From Proruminimicrobium sp963666965 (GTDB lineage: Bacteria > Elusimicrobiota > Endomicrobiia > Endomicrobiales > Endomicrobiaceae): DNA of 64,000 nt. The translations under genes were made by a program, and so were the position numbers. The notes beneath the pieces are model-generated. The model was not told the origin of the DNA, ran no database searches, and was given only the letters and a program-made list of their open reading frames with translations. The stretch lies in the NCBI GenBank assembly GCA_963666965.1, contig OY762939.1, positions 1,426,001 through 1,490,000 on the forward strand. The letters are read 5' to 3'. Numbering within the stretch: the stretch's first letter is position 1; every line of letters begins with the position of its first letter. This document shows, piece by piece, positions 25,104 through 34,120 of this stretch.

Positions 25104-26456
25104 GTGTTTAAAAAAGAACAAAAAATTCACTTTGTCGGTATAGGCGGTTCGGGAATGTCGGGAATAGCGGAAGTTTTGTTAAACCTCGGGCATAAAGTGT
25201 CCGGCTCCGATATAAAAAAAACGGAAGTGACTCAGAGACTGAAACAACTCGGCGCAAAAATATATATCGGACATCACGCCAAAAATGTAAAAAAAGTCGA
25301 CGTAGTAGTAACGTCTACCGCAATACAGAAGGACAATCCTGAAGTAATACAGGCCGTAAAAAATAAAATAATAATAATACCCAGAGTTGAAATGCTTGCA
25401 GAGCTTGCAAGGCTGAAATATACGATAACCATAGCCGGAACTCACGGCAAAACAACAACTACTTCAATGACATCTATGGTTCTTGATGCCGGCGGTCTTG
25501 ACCCGACCATCGTCATAGGCGGCAAACTTAAAAATCTTAAAAGCAGCGCAAGGCTCGGCAAGGGGGAATATCTCTTAGCCGAAGCGGATGAATCCGACGG
25601 TTCTTTTTTAAAACTTTCTCCGGTTATTACAGTTGTGACAAATATCGACAATGATCATCTTGATTATTACATAACGATGGAAAATTTAAAAGACGCTTTT
25701 GTAAAGCATATGAACAGCGTTCCTTTTTACGGCTGTTCCATAATTTGCACCGATAACAATCTTGTTAAGGAAGTAATACCGAGGCTTACAAGAAAATACA
25801 TAACATACGGACTGACCGGCAAACCGGACGTTACGGCAAAAGACATAAAAGTCGTCAGAGGCAACACCGAATATTCTCTTATTTATAAAAATAAAAAACT
25901 AGGCAAAATAATTCTCAAAGTGCCCGGCGAACATAACATATTAAATTCTCTTGCCGCAATAACAGTGGGGCTTCAGTACAACATAGCTTTTGCAAACATT
26001 CAAAATGCCCTTAATTCATACGGAGGAGTCGGAAGAAGAATTGAAATAAAAGGTGAAAAAAACGGAATTACCATAGTAGACGATTACGGACATCATCCGA
26101 CTGAAATAGAAGCCACTCTATCGGCCATAAAACACAATTGGAAAAACAGAAGGCTTATAGCCCTGTTCCAGCCGCACCGATATACAAGAACCCAGAATTT
26201 ATACAGGGAATTCGGCAAAGCTTTAAAAAAAGCCGACGCGGTTTACGTTATGGATATTTATCCGGCAAGCGAAAAACCGATTAAAGGCGTAACGTCAGAT
26301 CTTATAATAAAAAGCGCCAAAGAAAACAAATGCAATGTTTTTAAATTTACAAATACAAAAGCCATAGCCGACGTTCTTAAACAGGGCGATATTTTTCTTA
26401 CTATTGGAGCCGGCAGCGTATGGCAAAAAGGAGAAGAGCTATTAACACTGATATAA
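25104..26456 (+). CDS. murC: UDP-N-acetylmuramate-L-alanine ligase
   Basis: Adds L-Ala to UDP-MurNAc in peptidoglycan synthesis. 450 residues from GTG 25104 (RBS AGAGG). N-terminal GIGGSGMSGIAEVL, ATP loop AGTHGKTTTTSM, central EADESDGSFL and DNDHLDYY, and C-terminal VDDYGHHPTEIEAT and FQPHRYTRT are all present. First gene of the division/cell-wall cluster murC-murB-ddl-ftsQ-ftsA-ftsZ, overlapping murB. Confidence 0.97.
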   Translation: MFKKEQKIHFVGIGGSGMSGIAEVLLNLGHKVSGSDIKKTEVTQRLKQLGAKIYIGHHAKNVKKVDVVVTSTAIQKDNPEVIQAVKNKIIIIPRVEMLAELARLKYTITIAGTHGKTTTTSMTSMVLDAGGLDPTIVIGGKLKNLKSSARLGKGEYLLAEADESDGSFLKLSPVITVVTNIDNDHLDYYITMENLKDAFVKHMNSVPFYGCSIICTDNNLVKEVIPRLTRKYITYGLTGKPDVTAKDIKVVRGNTEYSLIYKNKKLGKIILKVPGEHNILNSLAAITVGLQYNIAFANIQNALNSYGGVGRRIEIKGEKNGITIVDDYGHHPTEIEATLSAIKHNWKNRRLIALFQPHRYTRTQNLYREFGKALKKADAVYVMDIYPASEKPIKGVTSDLIIKSAKENKCNVFKFTNTKAIADVLKQGDIFLTIGAGSVWQKGEELLTLI

Positions 26457-27334
26457 TAAACGGTTTGGAAAGGTTAAATCTTGATTTTATGACGGATGAA
26501 CCTTTATCAAATCACACCACTTTAAGACTTGGCGGAAATGCCGACTTTTTCGTAAGAATAAAAAAACATGAAGAACTTAAAAATTTAATGGTTTTTATAC
26601 ACGAAAAAAATATACCTTTTTTTGTGATAGGCGGCGGATCAAATCTTCTTTTTACGGATGACGGATTTAGAGGAATCGTTCTTAAGCTTGCCGGCGAATT
26701 TGAAGAAATACAAATTGTAGGAAATACCGTATCGGTGGGAGCCGCGGCAAAACTCGGAACAGTAATAAAAATGGCGGCCGAACAGTCTCTGAAAGGATTT
26801 GAACATCTTATCGGAATACCGGGCACAGTCGGCGGCGCCGTTTTCGGAAATGCAGGCCTTGAAAACAGCTGGATAGGTTCTTTTGTCGAAAACGTTGAAG
26901 CCGTTGATTTTACAGGAAAAGAAGTAAAATATGACAAAAGTCAGATTGAGTTTACTTACAGAAAATCAAGTCTGCAAAACTGCGTTATTACAAAGGCTGT
27001 TTTTATATTGAAAAACGGCAATAAAAATGATATTTTGAAGACGGTATCTGCCGATATTGAAAAAAGAATTTTCACGCAGCCTCTGGGAACTAAAAACGCA
27101 GGATGCGTCTTTAAAAACCCTGAAGGCCAAAACGCGGGATACCTTATCGATATACTAGGGCTTAAAGGTTTGACCTTAGGCGGAATCAAAGTATCGGAAA
27201 TACACGCAAATTTTCTGATAAATACGGGAAACGGCACAGCTTCTGAAATGCTTGAACTTATAGAAACAATAAAAGAAAAGGTCAGAGAAAGATTTAAAAT
27301 AGAACTCCAAACGGAAGTGAAAATAATAAAATGA
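26420..27334 (+). CDS. murB: UDP-N-acetylenolpyruvoylglucosamine reductase
   Basis: 304 residues if begun at ATG 26420, overlapping murC by 37 bp. FAD-binding IGGGSNLLFTDDGF, GIPGTVGGAVFGNAG and the type II-style RKSSLQ and GTKNAGCVFKNP are present, with catalytic Glu near the C-terminal SEIHANFLINTGNGTASE. A purine-rich AAAAGGAGA lies inside the first codons, so the true start could be a few codons later, possibly a rare ATT. Ends in a 4-bp overlap with ddl. Confidence 0.95.
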   Translation: MAKRRRAINTDIINGLERLNLDFMTDEPLSNHTTLRLGGNADFFVRIKKHEELKNLMVFIHEKNIPFFVIGGGSNLLFTDDGFRGIVLKLAGEFEEIQIVGNTVSVGAAAKLGTVIKMAAEQSLKGFEHLIGIPGTVGGAVFGNAGLENSWIGSFVENVEAVDFTGKEVKYDKSQIEFTYRKSSLQNCVITKAVFILKNGNKNDILKTVSADIEKRIFTQPLGTKNAGCVFKNPEGQNAGYLIDILGLKGLTLGGIKVSEIHANFLINTGNGTASEMLELIETIKEKVRERFKIELQTEVKIIK

Positions 27335-28230
27335 ACTTAACTAACAAAAAAATCGGCGTATTATGCGGAGGTACTTCTTCCGAAAGAGAAATTTCTTTAA
27401 AATCTGGAGAAGCGGTTTTCAAAGCAATAAAAAAAATGGGACTTAAAACAGTTCTCATAGACGTTGACAAAAATATTGCGCAAAAACTTTTAAAAGAAAA
27501 AATAGACGTAGCTTACGTTACTCTTCACGGCCCTATGGGCGAAGACGGAACTATACAGGGAATGCTTGAAATAATGAAAATACCTTATACGGGCTGCGGA
27601 GTCTTTGCAAGTTCTGCAAGCATGGATAAGATAATTTCAAAAAAACTTTTTGAATACGCCGAAATACCGACGGCCCCTTGGCATGAAGTTGTAAAAAATT
27701 CAAAAAATAAAAAAACTAATCTTTCTTATCCTCTTGTCGTAAAGCCGGCCACTCAGGGCTCTGCAATAGGAATATCCATAGTGAAAAATAAAAGCGAATA
27801 CGAAAAAGCGCTTAAACTCGCTTTTAAATACGACGACAGAGTCTTAATAGAAAAATACGTAAAAGGAACGGAAATTACCGTCAGCGTTTTAAACGGAAAA
27901 GCTCTTCCTGTCATTGAAATAGTTCCGGAAGGAAAATTTTACGATTTCAAATCAAAATACACAGTAGGCCAGTCGAAACATCTTATTCCGCCCAGACTTT
28001 CAAAAAAAACAATACTGGAAACACAGAAAATAGGAGAAAAAGTATTTTCGGAATTTTTGTGCAAAGGAACATGCAGGGTAGATATGATAGTGGACAAAAA
28101 TGATAAAATATGGGTTCTTGAATCAAACACTCTGCCCGGCATGACGGAAACGTCTCTTTTTCCGGATGCGGCTCGGGCTGCAGGAATGAATTTTGACAAA
28201 TTAGTTCTTGAAATTTTAAAGTCAGTTTAA
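27331..28230 (+). CDS. ddl: D-alanine-D-alanine ligase
   Basis: 299 residues, ATP-grasp ligase making D-Ala-D-Ala. N-terminal GGTSSEREISLKSG, LHGPMGEDGTIQGMLE, ATP-grasp LVVKPATQGSAIGISI and the C-terminal metal/phosphate site VLESNTLPGMTETSLFP. Start ATG overlaps murB by 4 bp. The Tyr/Phe that separates D-Ala from D-lactate preference falls in the KYTVGQSKH region, compatible with a D-Ala enzyme, but not decisive by eye. Confidence 0.96.
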   Translation: MNLTNKKIGVLCGGTSSEREISLKSGEAVFKAIKKMGLKTVLIDVDKNIAQKLLKEKIDVAYVTLHGPMGEDGTIQGMLEIMKIPYTGCGVFASSASMDKIISKKLFEYAEIPTAPWHEVVKNSKNKKTNLSYPLVVKPATQGSAIGISIVKNKSEYEKALKLAFKYDDRVLIEKYVKGTEITVSVLNGKALPVIEIVPEGKFYDFKSKYTVGQSKHLIPPRLSKKTILETQKIGEKVFSEFLCKGTCRVDMIVDKNDKIWVLESNTLPGMTETSLFPDAARAAGMNFDKLVLEILKSV

Positions 28231-28235
28231 AAAAC

Positions 28236-29090
28236 ATGAGAACATTTAAAAGAAAAAATAACAGCATTTTTAATAAGCAAATCTCTTTTTCAGATAAAAA
28301 CGGCGGAATAAATTATAAGAAATTTATGAAACTGTTTTTGGCGTTTTTTGTTTTGGCAATTTTCATATTTGCGTTTGTACAGGTAAAACAGTATTTATAC
28401 GCTTGCGAAAAATTCCAGATACAAACAATTGAAATTGTAGGCGGCAAAAACGTAACACAGGTTGAAATAAAAGAACTTATACCTTTTAAAACGGGCGATA
28501 ATCTTTTTAAAGTTGATTTATCAGACGCTGAAGACAAAATAAAACTTTTAAAACCTGAATTGAAAAACATTACAATGTCGCGCGGATGGAAAAAAATTCT
28601 TATAAAACTTAAAGAAAGACAGCCTGAAGTTTTTATTCCTCAGGGAGAAAGTTTTATAGGTCTTGATTTTGACAATATCTCTTTCGGTTTAAGAGGACAT
28701 ATGTTTGAAATGAAAATACCTGTTTTAAGATATGAGTCAAATAAACAGCGAACAGATCTTCTTGAATTTGTTAAATGCATAAAACCGTATGCAAAAGATT
28801 TTATGAGCAGGATAACTGAAATAAAATACGGAGAAGTTGACGACATTGTATTTATGATTGACGGCAAAACAACAGTTTACTGGGGCAGTTTCAACAAAGC
28901 TGAAATAAAAGATAAAACTAAAAAGATGATTCAAGTTTTTTCGGATGCAGTCTCAAAATATCCGTCTCTTGAATATATGGATTTAAATTTTTTGGATAAA
29001 AATAAGATTATAGTAAAGCCGGGATTGACGGAAGAGCCTGCTGCGCAAGTTCAACAGGACGCCGAACCCGCAAAAGAAGGGAGAATATAA
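28236..29090 (+). CDS. ftsQ: Cell division protein FtsQ
   Basis: 284 residues: basic cytoplasmic N-terminus (about 1-28), one membrane segment (FMKLFLAFFVLAIFIFAFVQV, written here as one helix of about 21 residues at 30-50), a POTRA domain (IQTIEIVGGKNVTQVEIKEL) and a beta domain. Recruits later division proteins in the periplasm. Divergent in sequence, as usual for FtsQ; position between ddl and ftsA supports it strongly. Its stop overlaps the ftsA start by one base. Confidence 0.88.
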   Translation: MRTFKRKNNSIFNKQISFSDKNGGINYKKFMKLFLAFFVLAIFIFAFVQVKQYLYACEKFQIQTIEIVGGKNVTQVEIKELIPFKTGDNLFKVDLSDAEDKIKLLKPELKNITMSRGWKKILIKLKERQPEVFIPQGESFIGLDFDNISFGLRGHMFEMKIPVLRYESNKQRTDLLEFVKCIKPYAKDFMSRITEIKYGEVDDIVFMIDGKTTVYWGSFNKAEIKDKTKKMIQVFSDAVSKYPSLEYMDLNFLDKNKIIVKPGLTEEPAAQVQQDAEPAKEGRI

Positions 29091-30355
29091 TGGCGGCAAA
29101 AAAAGATTTGATAATCATTCTTGATATCGGAAGCTCGTCGGTACACGGGATCATAGCGACTTTCAACACAAACGAAAGGAAGATGGAAATTCTTCATGCT
29201 GCGACGGAACCTTGTCCGGACGGCATAAAAGACGGAGCCGTAGTAGGAATAAGGGAATCGGCAAGAGCCATAGAAAACCTCATAAGAAACCTTGAAGAAA
29301 GCCAGAGTTCGCAGGCTAACGGAATAATAGTGTCTGTAAGAGGCGCTCTTATTGAAGCGCAAAATACTACAGGAAATTTCAGAATATCCGATACCGAATC
29401 GCAAAAAATAAACGATGACAATATGAGTGCCGTCACCGAAGCCGTAAAAAATGCGACTATTCTTGATTTTCGCCATGAGATAATACAGATAATACCCAAA
29501 GAATACATCGTCGACAATCTGCCCGGAATTCAGGATCCGATAGGGCTTGAATGTTCTCATCTGCAGTTGAAAGCTCTTGTCATAGTGGCTTCAAAAAGCA
29601 GCATGGAAAATATTAAAAATGCGGTAAGCGTTGACGGGCTGCAGCTTTCATACGGATACAACGCGCTTGGCGATACTCTGGTTGAAACATCAGATAAAGA
29701 GCTGGGATGCATACTCGTAGACATGGGCGGAATGACGACCGGCATTTCGGTTTATATAAATAAAATAATTCAGGATATTTTTGAACTTCCTATGGGCTCG
29801 GATCTTCTTACAAAAGACATTACAAAAAAATTCAGAACGACACAGGCTGAATCAAAGAGAATCAAAGAAACTTACGGAGCGGTTCTTGAAGAAGTTTTGG
29901 CAAATCCCGACGAAGAATTTGAATATACGGTAGGTTCCAAACCAAAAAAAGCAACCAAACAGGAACTTGTCGACGTAATCAAACCGGCAATTGACAAGCA
30001 GATCGATTTTATATTTTACAATCTTGAAAAAAGAGGAATCGACATTTCCGCTCTTTCAGGCGGCGTTATTCTTACGGGAGCCGGAACAAAACTGCCGGGA
30101 ATGCTTGAAGCTTTTGAAAAGGCTTTTGACTGCGGCGTAAAAACGGCAAACATAAACAGCGATAAAATAATAGTGCCTGCCGATATACTTGAAAGTCAGG
30201 TTTACACAACTGCCATCGCGACTCTTTACAGCGAATACAAGGATCATCTTGTAATGCAGGAAAATAATTATTCAAAAGTAGTACGCGGCAAAAAACCGCA
30301 GCTTACTGACAGCGTCTCTTCATGGTTTAAACAAATATTCGATAAAATGGTTTAG
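29090..30355 (+). CDS. ftsA: Cell division protein FtsA
   Basis: 421 residues, actin-like ATPase anchoring FtsZ to the membrane. Phosphate-1 loop ILDIGSSSVHG, phosphate-2 VDMGGMTTGISVY, adenosine segment GGVILTGAGTKLPGM. The C-terminus (SVSSWFKQIFDKMV) forms the amphipathic membrane-targeting helix. Start ATG overlaps ftsQ stop (TAATG). Confidence 0.97.
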   Translation: MAAKKDLIIILDIGSSSVHGIIATFNTNERKMEILHAATEPCPDGIKDGAVVGIRESARAIENLIRNLEESQSSQANGIIVSVRGALIEAQNTTGNFRISDTESQKINDDNMSAVTEAVKNATILDFRHEIIQIIPKEYIVDNLPGIQDPIGLECSHLQLKALVIVASKSSMENIKNAVSVDGLQLSYGYNALGDTLVETSDKELGCILVDMGGMTTGISVYINKIIQDIFELPMGSDLLTKDITKKFRTTQAESKRIKETYGAVLEEVLANPDEEFEYTVGSKPKKATKQELVDVIKPAIDKQIDFIFYNLEKRGIDISALSGGVILTGAGTKLPGMLEAFEKAFDCGVKTANINSDKIIVPADILESQVYTTAIATLYSEYKDHLVMQENNYSKVVRGKKPQLTDSVSSWFKQIFDKMV

Positions 30356-30372
30356 GGCGGAGGATTTAAAAA

Positions 30373-31479
30373 ATGAGCGTGAGCATAAAACTGCCTTCAA
30401 ACGGCGGACTAAATAATTTTCAAAAAAAAGCCGTGATAAAAGTAATAGGCGTAGGCGGCGGCGGCAATAATGCCGTCGACAGAATGATAGCCGCAAACAT
30501 ATCCGACGTGCAGTTTATAGTCGTAAATACCGACGCATCGGTATTGAGACGTTCTGTTGCCGAAGATAAAATTCAGATAGGAATAGACGGCCTCGGAGTA
30601 GGCGGCGACCCTCAGAAAGGGGAAAAATCGGCATTTGAAAGCGAAGAAATTTTAAAAGACGCAATAACAGGCGCAAATATGGTTTTTGTAACTACCGGAA
30701 TGGGCGGCGGAACGGGAACGGGAGCGGCTCCCGTCATTGCAAAAATTGCAAGGGATATGGGAGTTTTAACGGTTGGAGTAGTAACAAAACCGTTTACGCT
30801 TGAAGGCAAAAAAAGAATAGAAAATGCAAATACCGGAATAGAAAAAATAAAAGAATATACCGACGCTTTAATTGTAATACCGAACGATAAAATATTTGCC
30901 GTTATAGACTTAAAAACGCCTATCGAAGAAATGTATAAAAGAGTCGACGACGTTTTAAGAATTTCGATACAGTCGATAACAGACACTATTACAAAAACAG
31001 GTCTTATCAACATAGACTTTGCCGACGTGCAGGCGATACTTGGAAATGCCAGCAACGCAATTATAGGACTTGGCGAAGGCGAAACTATTGAAGAAGCTTT
31101 TACCAGAGCCATGACAAACGTATTCGTTGAAGGACCCAGCATAAAAATAGCAAACAGAATGCTGATTAATATTTCAAGTTCAAGAACAAGCCCTTTTACG
31201 GTCGGCGACGAAAAATGGATAGATGATTTTGTAAAAAAAGAATTTAAGCAATGCGACGAACTAAAAAAAGGACATATAGTAGGCGATATTCTTGATACAA
31301 AGATAAAAGTTTCAATCATAGCGTCGTTTAATAAAGTGGCAAAAAATACGCGCCAGACGGCAAATTCTTCAACGAAAGCAAAAAAACAGCCTGATCTTTT
31401 GGGCGGTGTCTCTGCTGAAACTGAAGACTGGGACTGGAATTCGGCAGCATATGAAACCTGGAAAACTAAAAGACTTTAA
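30373..31479 (+). CDS. ftsZ: Cell division protein FtsZ, unusual C-terminal tail
   Basis: 368 residues, tubulin-like GTPase of the Z ring. Tubulin signature GGGTGTGAAPVIA, N-terminal IGVGGGGNNAVDRMI, T7 loop region NIDFADVQAIL are intact. After the globular domain only about 35 residues of linker remain, and the end (DWDWNSAAYETWKTKRL) lacks the usual DIPxFLR-like peptide that binds FtsA. The last codons are part of a repeat that recurs twice just downstream, so the tail may have been reshaped by repeat insertion. Confidence 0.97.
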   Translation: MSVSIKLPSNGGLNNFQKKAVIKVIGVGGGGNNAVDRMIAANISDVQFIVVNTDASVLRRSVAEDKIQIGIDGLGVGGDPQKGEKSAFESEEILKDAITGANMVFVTTGMGGGTGTGAAPVIAKIARDMGVLTVGVVTKPFTLEGKKRIENANTGIEKIKEYTDALIVIPNDKIFAVIDLKTPIEEMYKRVDDVLRISIQSITDTITKTGLINIDFADVQAILGNASNAIIGLGEGETIEEAFTRAMTNVFVEGPSIKIANRMLINISSSRTSPFTVGDEKWIDDFVKKEFKQCDELKKGHIVGDILDTKIKVSIIASFNKVAKNTRQTANSSTKAKKQPDLLGGVSAETEDWDWNSAAYETWKTKRL

Positions 31480-31620
31480 CTGCGGAAGCTGAGAAGCTTA
31501 GCAAAGACTTTAACTACCAGAAGCTTAGAGGTTTAGAAGCTGAGTAAAAACTTTAACGACAAAAGCAGTCGCCAAGCTGCTAAGCTGCCAAACTTCCAAG
31601 CTTCAGTTGTTTTAGTCAGG
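31468..31620. repeat. Degenerate repeat block after ftsZ
   Basis: AAAGACTTTAACT-like units at 31468, 31503 and 31546, each followed by AAGCTTAG/AAGCTGAG variants. The stretch AAGCTTAGAGGTTTAGAAGCT (about 31521) can pair with the mirror-image segment near 31590 over about 18 of 21 positions, making a long imperfect hairpin. It could terminate ftsZ transcription or be a decayed mobile repeat. The first unit overlaps the ftsZ stop codon. Confidence 0.6.
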
Positions 31621-31631
31621 GATAAAATAAC

Positions 31632-32306
31632 ATGTTAGTAGATTTGAAAAAGATATCTTACATACAGGATAAAAACTTTCCGGTTCCGCATTTAACAACG
31701 GTTAAATCGTGCGGCAATATGAAAGACGAACAGCAGCGCGTCAAATTCTGCCAAAATAATAATATAAACCACAAAAATATAGTTTTTGCCCAGCAGGTGC
31801 ACGGAACGTTCGTAAAAAAAGTTTCAAAACAAGACTGCGGCACTTTTATTGCCGAATGCGACGGACTTATAACAAACGAAAAAAATATCACGCTTGCCAT
31901 ATTTACGGCAGACTGTATGCCTGTTTTTATGACATCACGCGATTATTCGGTTATAGCGCTTATACATGCAGGCTGGAGAGGTTTGGCAGGGGGAATACTT
32001 GAAAGCGCTTTAAATTCTTTCAGAAATGATTTCGGAATAATTCCTCAGGATGTTTTTACCTATATAGGACCTCATATATCAAAATGCTGTTATGAAGTAG
32101 GTTCTGACGTTAAAAAAGCGTTTGATGTGCCGGAATCTGAAAAATATCTTTCGCTTTCCGAACAGGCGGAAAAACAGCTTAAGTCGTTTGGAGTTAAGAG
32201 GGTCTTTATCAATGACAATTGCACTTGTCATGAGGATCAGTTCTTTTTTTCTTATCGGAGAGAGCCGACTGAATGTCGCATGCTTTCTCTCATCTCTTCG
32301 CTATAA
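31632..32306 (+). CDS. pgeF: PgeF/YfiH-type peptidoglycan editing factor (laccase-domain protein)
   Basis: 224 residues. The family's metal-binding pattern is present: QQVHGTFV, TADCMPVFM, IHAGWRGLAGGI and GPHISKCCYEVG, ending with YRREPTECRMLSLI. Known members act on cytoplasmic peptidoglycan precursors wrongly carrying Ser, or on purine nucleosides; old annotation is multicopper polyphenol oxidase. Behind the dcw genes, a cell-wall role is plausible. RBS CAGGGA. Confidence 0.92.
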   Translation: MLVDLKKISYIQDKNFPVPHLTTVKSCGNMKDEQQRVKFCQNNNINHKNIVFAQQVHGTFVKKVSKQDCGTFIAECDGLITNEKNITLAIFTADCMPVFMTSRDYSVIALIHAGWRGLAGGILESALNSFRNDFGIIPQDVFTYIGPHISKCCYEVGSDVKKAFDVPESEKYLSLSEQAEKQLKSFGVKRVFINDNCTCHEDQFFFSYRREPTECRMLSLISSL

Positions 32307-32334
32307 AACTTCAGATTTATTTTAAGATAGTTTT

Positions 32335-32619
32335 TCATTTTTTGTTTTTTGTAATTGTTATATAAAACAAAAATCCGACAGATAACATAATAAATGATAA
32401 TAAAGGTTTTTTTAGTAAACTGAAATCAAAATAATTTGCTTTTGAAAAAGATATAAATATCATAACCCAATACAACAACGACATTACAATATATTCTTGT
32501 AAATAATTTTTTTTGTGTTTTTTTCCAGGAGCATCAAAATAACTTTTGCAAAATTTACAATACTGTTTTGGATTTTTATTTTCTTTTCCGCATACACTAC
32601 ATATTTTTATAGTATTCAT
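32335..32619 (-). CDS. Small zinc-ribbon membrane protein, unknown
   Basis: 94 residues: an N-terminal CxxC...CxxC ribbon (ICSVCGKENKNPKQYCKFCKSYF), a basic linker and two membrane helices (about 43-60 and 71-90). It faces pgeF tail to tail. I do not recognise it; the ribbon suggests binding to protein or nucleic acid at the inner membrane. AT-rich like the adjoining accessory patch. Confidence 0.6.
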   Translation of the reverse strand: MNTIKICSVCGKENKNPKQYCKFCKSYFDAPGKKHKKNYLQEYIVMSLLYWVMIFISFSKANYFDFSLLKKPLLSFIMLSVGFLFYITITKNKK

Positions 32620-32696
32620 TTTTTTAAAAAATTCTATCTCTTTTTTTAATGACTAAATTATAACAAATTTATTTTACAGTTTTAAACTGCAACAAA

Positions 32697-32965
32697 GTGG
32701 GTGGTTGACCCACGGCAAGTTACTTTTTATCACGAGTCTAAAAAGTAACCAAAAAGACCCGCCACAGACCGCACATTCACTTGCATTTTTTACCGCACAA
32801 CTCACAACTTGAAAAATCCTTACTGCATATTGAAAAGGATTTTTCTTCGGACAAGTGAGTTTAAAAACATTTTATGAATTTTAATGTTTTTACGGCAAAA
32901 AATACTTCGCTCATAGACGTGCTAAACGTGGCAACTACAAAAATCTCATACGCAACAACATAAAC
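32697..32965. repeat. Hairpin-rich repeat, left copy
   Basis: Begins with GTGGGT-GGTTG-ACCCAC (32697-32713), then GTTACTTTTT/AAAAAGTAAC around a GAGTC loop (32719-32749), a 9-bp hairpin around 32812-32846 and an 8-bp one near 32863-32890, then AATACTTCGCTCATAG and GCAACTACAAAAA. A diverged copy lies inverted at 33790-34033. Non-coding; no gene seen between 32620 and 32982. Confidence 0.7.
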
Positions 32966-32982
32966 AATAAATCTATATTATT

Positions 32983-33705
32983 TTACCGAATATAAGGTAG
33001 TAATTTTTTTTCAACATCAGTAATTATTGGTTCAATTTCTTCATTTGAAAATATATTAAATAGTTCATGGTGATATTTTCTTATTTGAGAATCATCGTTT
33101 TGCATTTGAGGGCTCATTAATATTTGTATGTTAGAAAATATTTTATCAGTTATTTCTTTTATCTTTTGAAAACAATCTTGAACATCTCTACCAAAATATA
33201 TTTTAGCTTTTATAGATAATCCTAATAATTTATTTATTGTTTCAATTTCTTTGATAAATCTATCATAGAAAATTATATTTTGATTAGATTTAATGTATAT
33301 ATATTCTTCTTCAATTTTTTTCTTAGCATTTTCTACCTCATCCATATACGCAAGAGGAGCTGTTATTCTATAAATAGCAAATTTTGTATTATGAAATTCT
33401 TCTAAAATTTCAACAGCTAATTCTATTTTTTTATCCGATAATCTTTCAGTCCTTATATTTTTTATATCTTCTTGTTTTGTTTTTTCTGTTTCTTGTTTTT
33501 GTTTTTCAGTTTTGCCCCATTCTATTAAACTTTTGCTACCAAAAAATAATGCTACAAATGCTACACTAGCTATTATAAAATCTGACAATGTTCCTATATC
33601 TTTTTTATCTATTAAAATATTTCTAAACGAAAACCATACAACAATTATAGCTATCAGTATTAAAATAATAATACCTATATTCTTTATTATTTTTTCTTTT
33701 TTCAT
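32983..33705 (-). CDS. Orphan membrane/coiled-coil protein between inverted repeats
   Basis: 240 residues from ATG 33705 (GGGAG 10 nt upstream); a longer frame to 33753 lacks an RBS. Two N-terminal membrane helices (about 8-30 and 43-65), a charged coiled coil (EWGKTEKQKQETEKTKQEDIKN) and a helical cytoplasmic region. Very Lys/Ile/Glu-rich with more AT than its neighbours. No recognised domain; its isolation between inverted repeats suggests horizontally acquired cargo. Confidence 0.65.
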   Translation of the reverse strand: MKKEKIIKNIGIIILILIAIIVVWFSFRNILIDKKDIGTLSDFIIASVAFVALFFGSKSLIEWGKTEKQKQETEKTKQEDIKNIRTERLSDKKIELAVEILEEFHNTKFAIYRITAPLAYMDEVENAKKKIEEEYIYIKSNQNIIFYDRFIKEIETINKLLGLSIKAKIYFGRDVQDCFQKIKEITDKIFSNIQILMSPQMQNDDSQIRKYHHELFNIFSNEEIEPIITDVEKKLLPYIR

Positions 33706-33789
33706 AATTACATTACTCCCAATTTTAAAATCTGTTAAAATCATACCATACAAACGTATAGTTTGTCAAATTGTATGTTGTTTACCGCA

Positions 33790-34033
33790 TTTTTATATAG
33801 TGTTCTTCTCGCTTAAAGTGCGGCTATGAGTGCAGTATTTTTCTGTGTAAAAAACTATAATCGCTGATGTTCGCAGTCATTTCCGTTTCATTATGTTTTA
33901 AGGAAATGACAAGTTCAGCTATGGCATTTTTGCATACTTTTTTTGCTAAAGAAAAAAGTATGTTGCTGTGAGTCAACCACTCACGCTTTTTAGACTCGAG
34001 ACAAAAAGTAACTTGGTGTGGCTCAACAGCCAC
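33790..34033. repeat. Hairpin-rich repeat, right copy (inverted)
   Basis: Read on the minus strand from 34033: GTGGCT-GTTG-AGCCAC, AAGTTACTTTTT..GAGTCTAAAAAG, then a second unit GTGAGT-GGTTG-ACTCAC with CATACTTTTTT/AAAAAAGTATG, a GTCATTTCC/GGAAATGAC hairpin, and AATACTGCACTCATAG. It matches the left copy in order and sequence but is inverted. Stem sequences differ while staying complementary. Confidence 0.7.
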
Positions 34034-34120
34034 AAAATAAATTTTATAATGAATGTAAGTTGAATAAAAGATTTCTTTTTTTTGTATAATTTTGATGTAT
34101 ACATTATTAGGGGGAAAAAA

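Noticed and set aside
30612..31319. 235-codon frame opposite ftsZ
   Set aside because: Antisense shadow of a highly conserved gene; Ser/Ile-rich, no RBS or domain.
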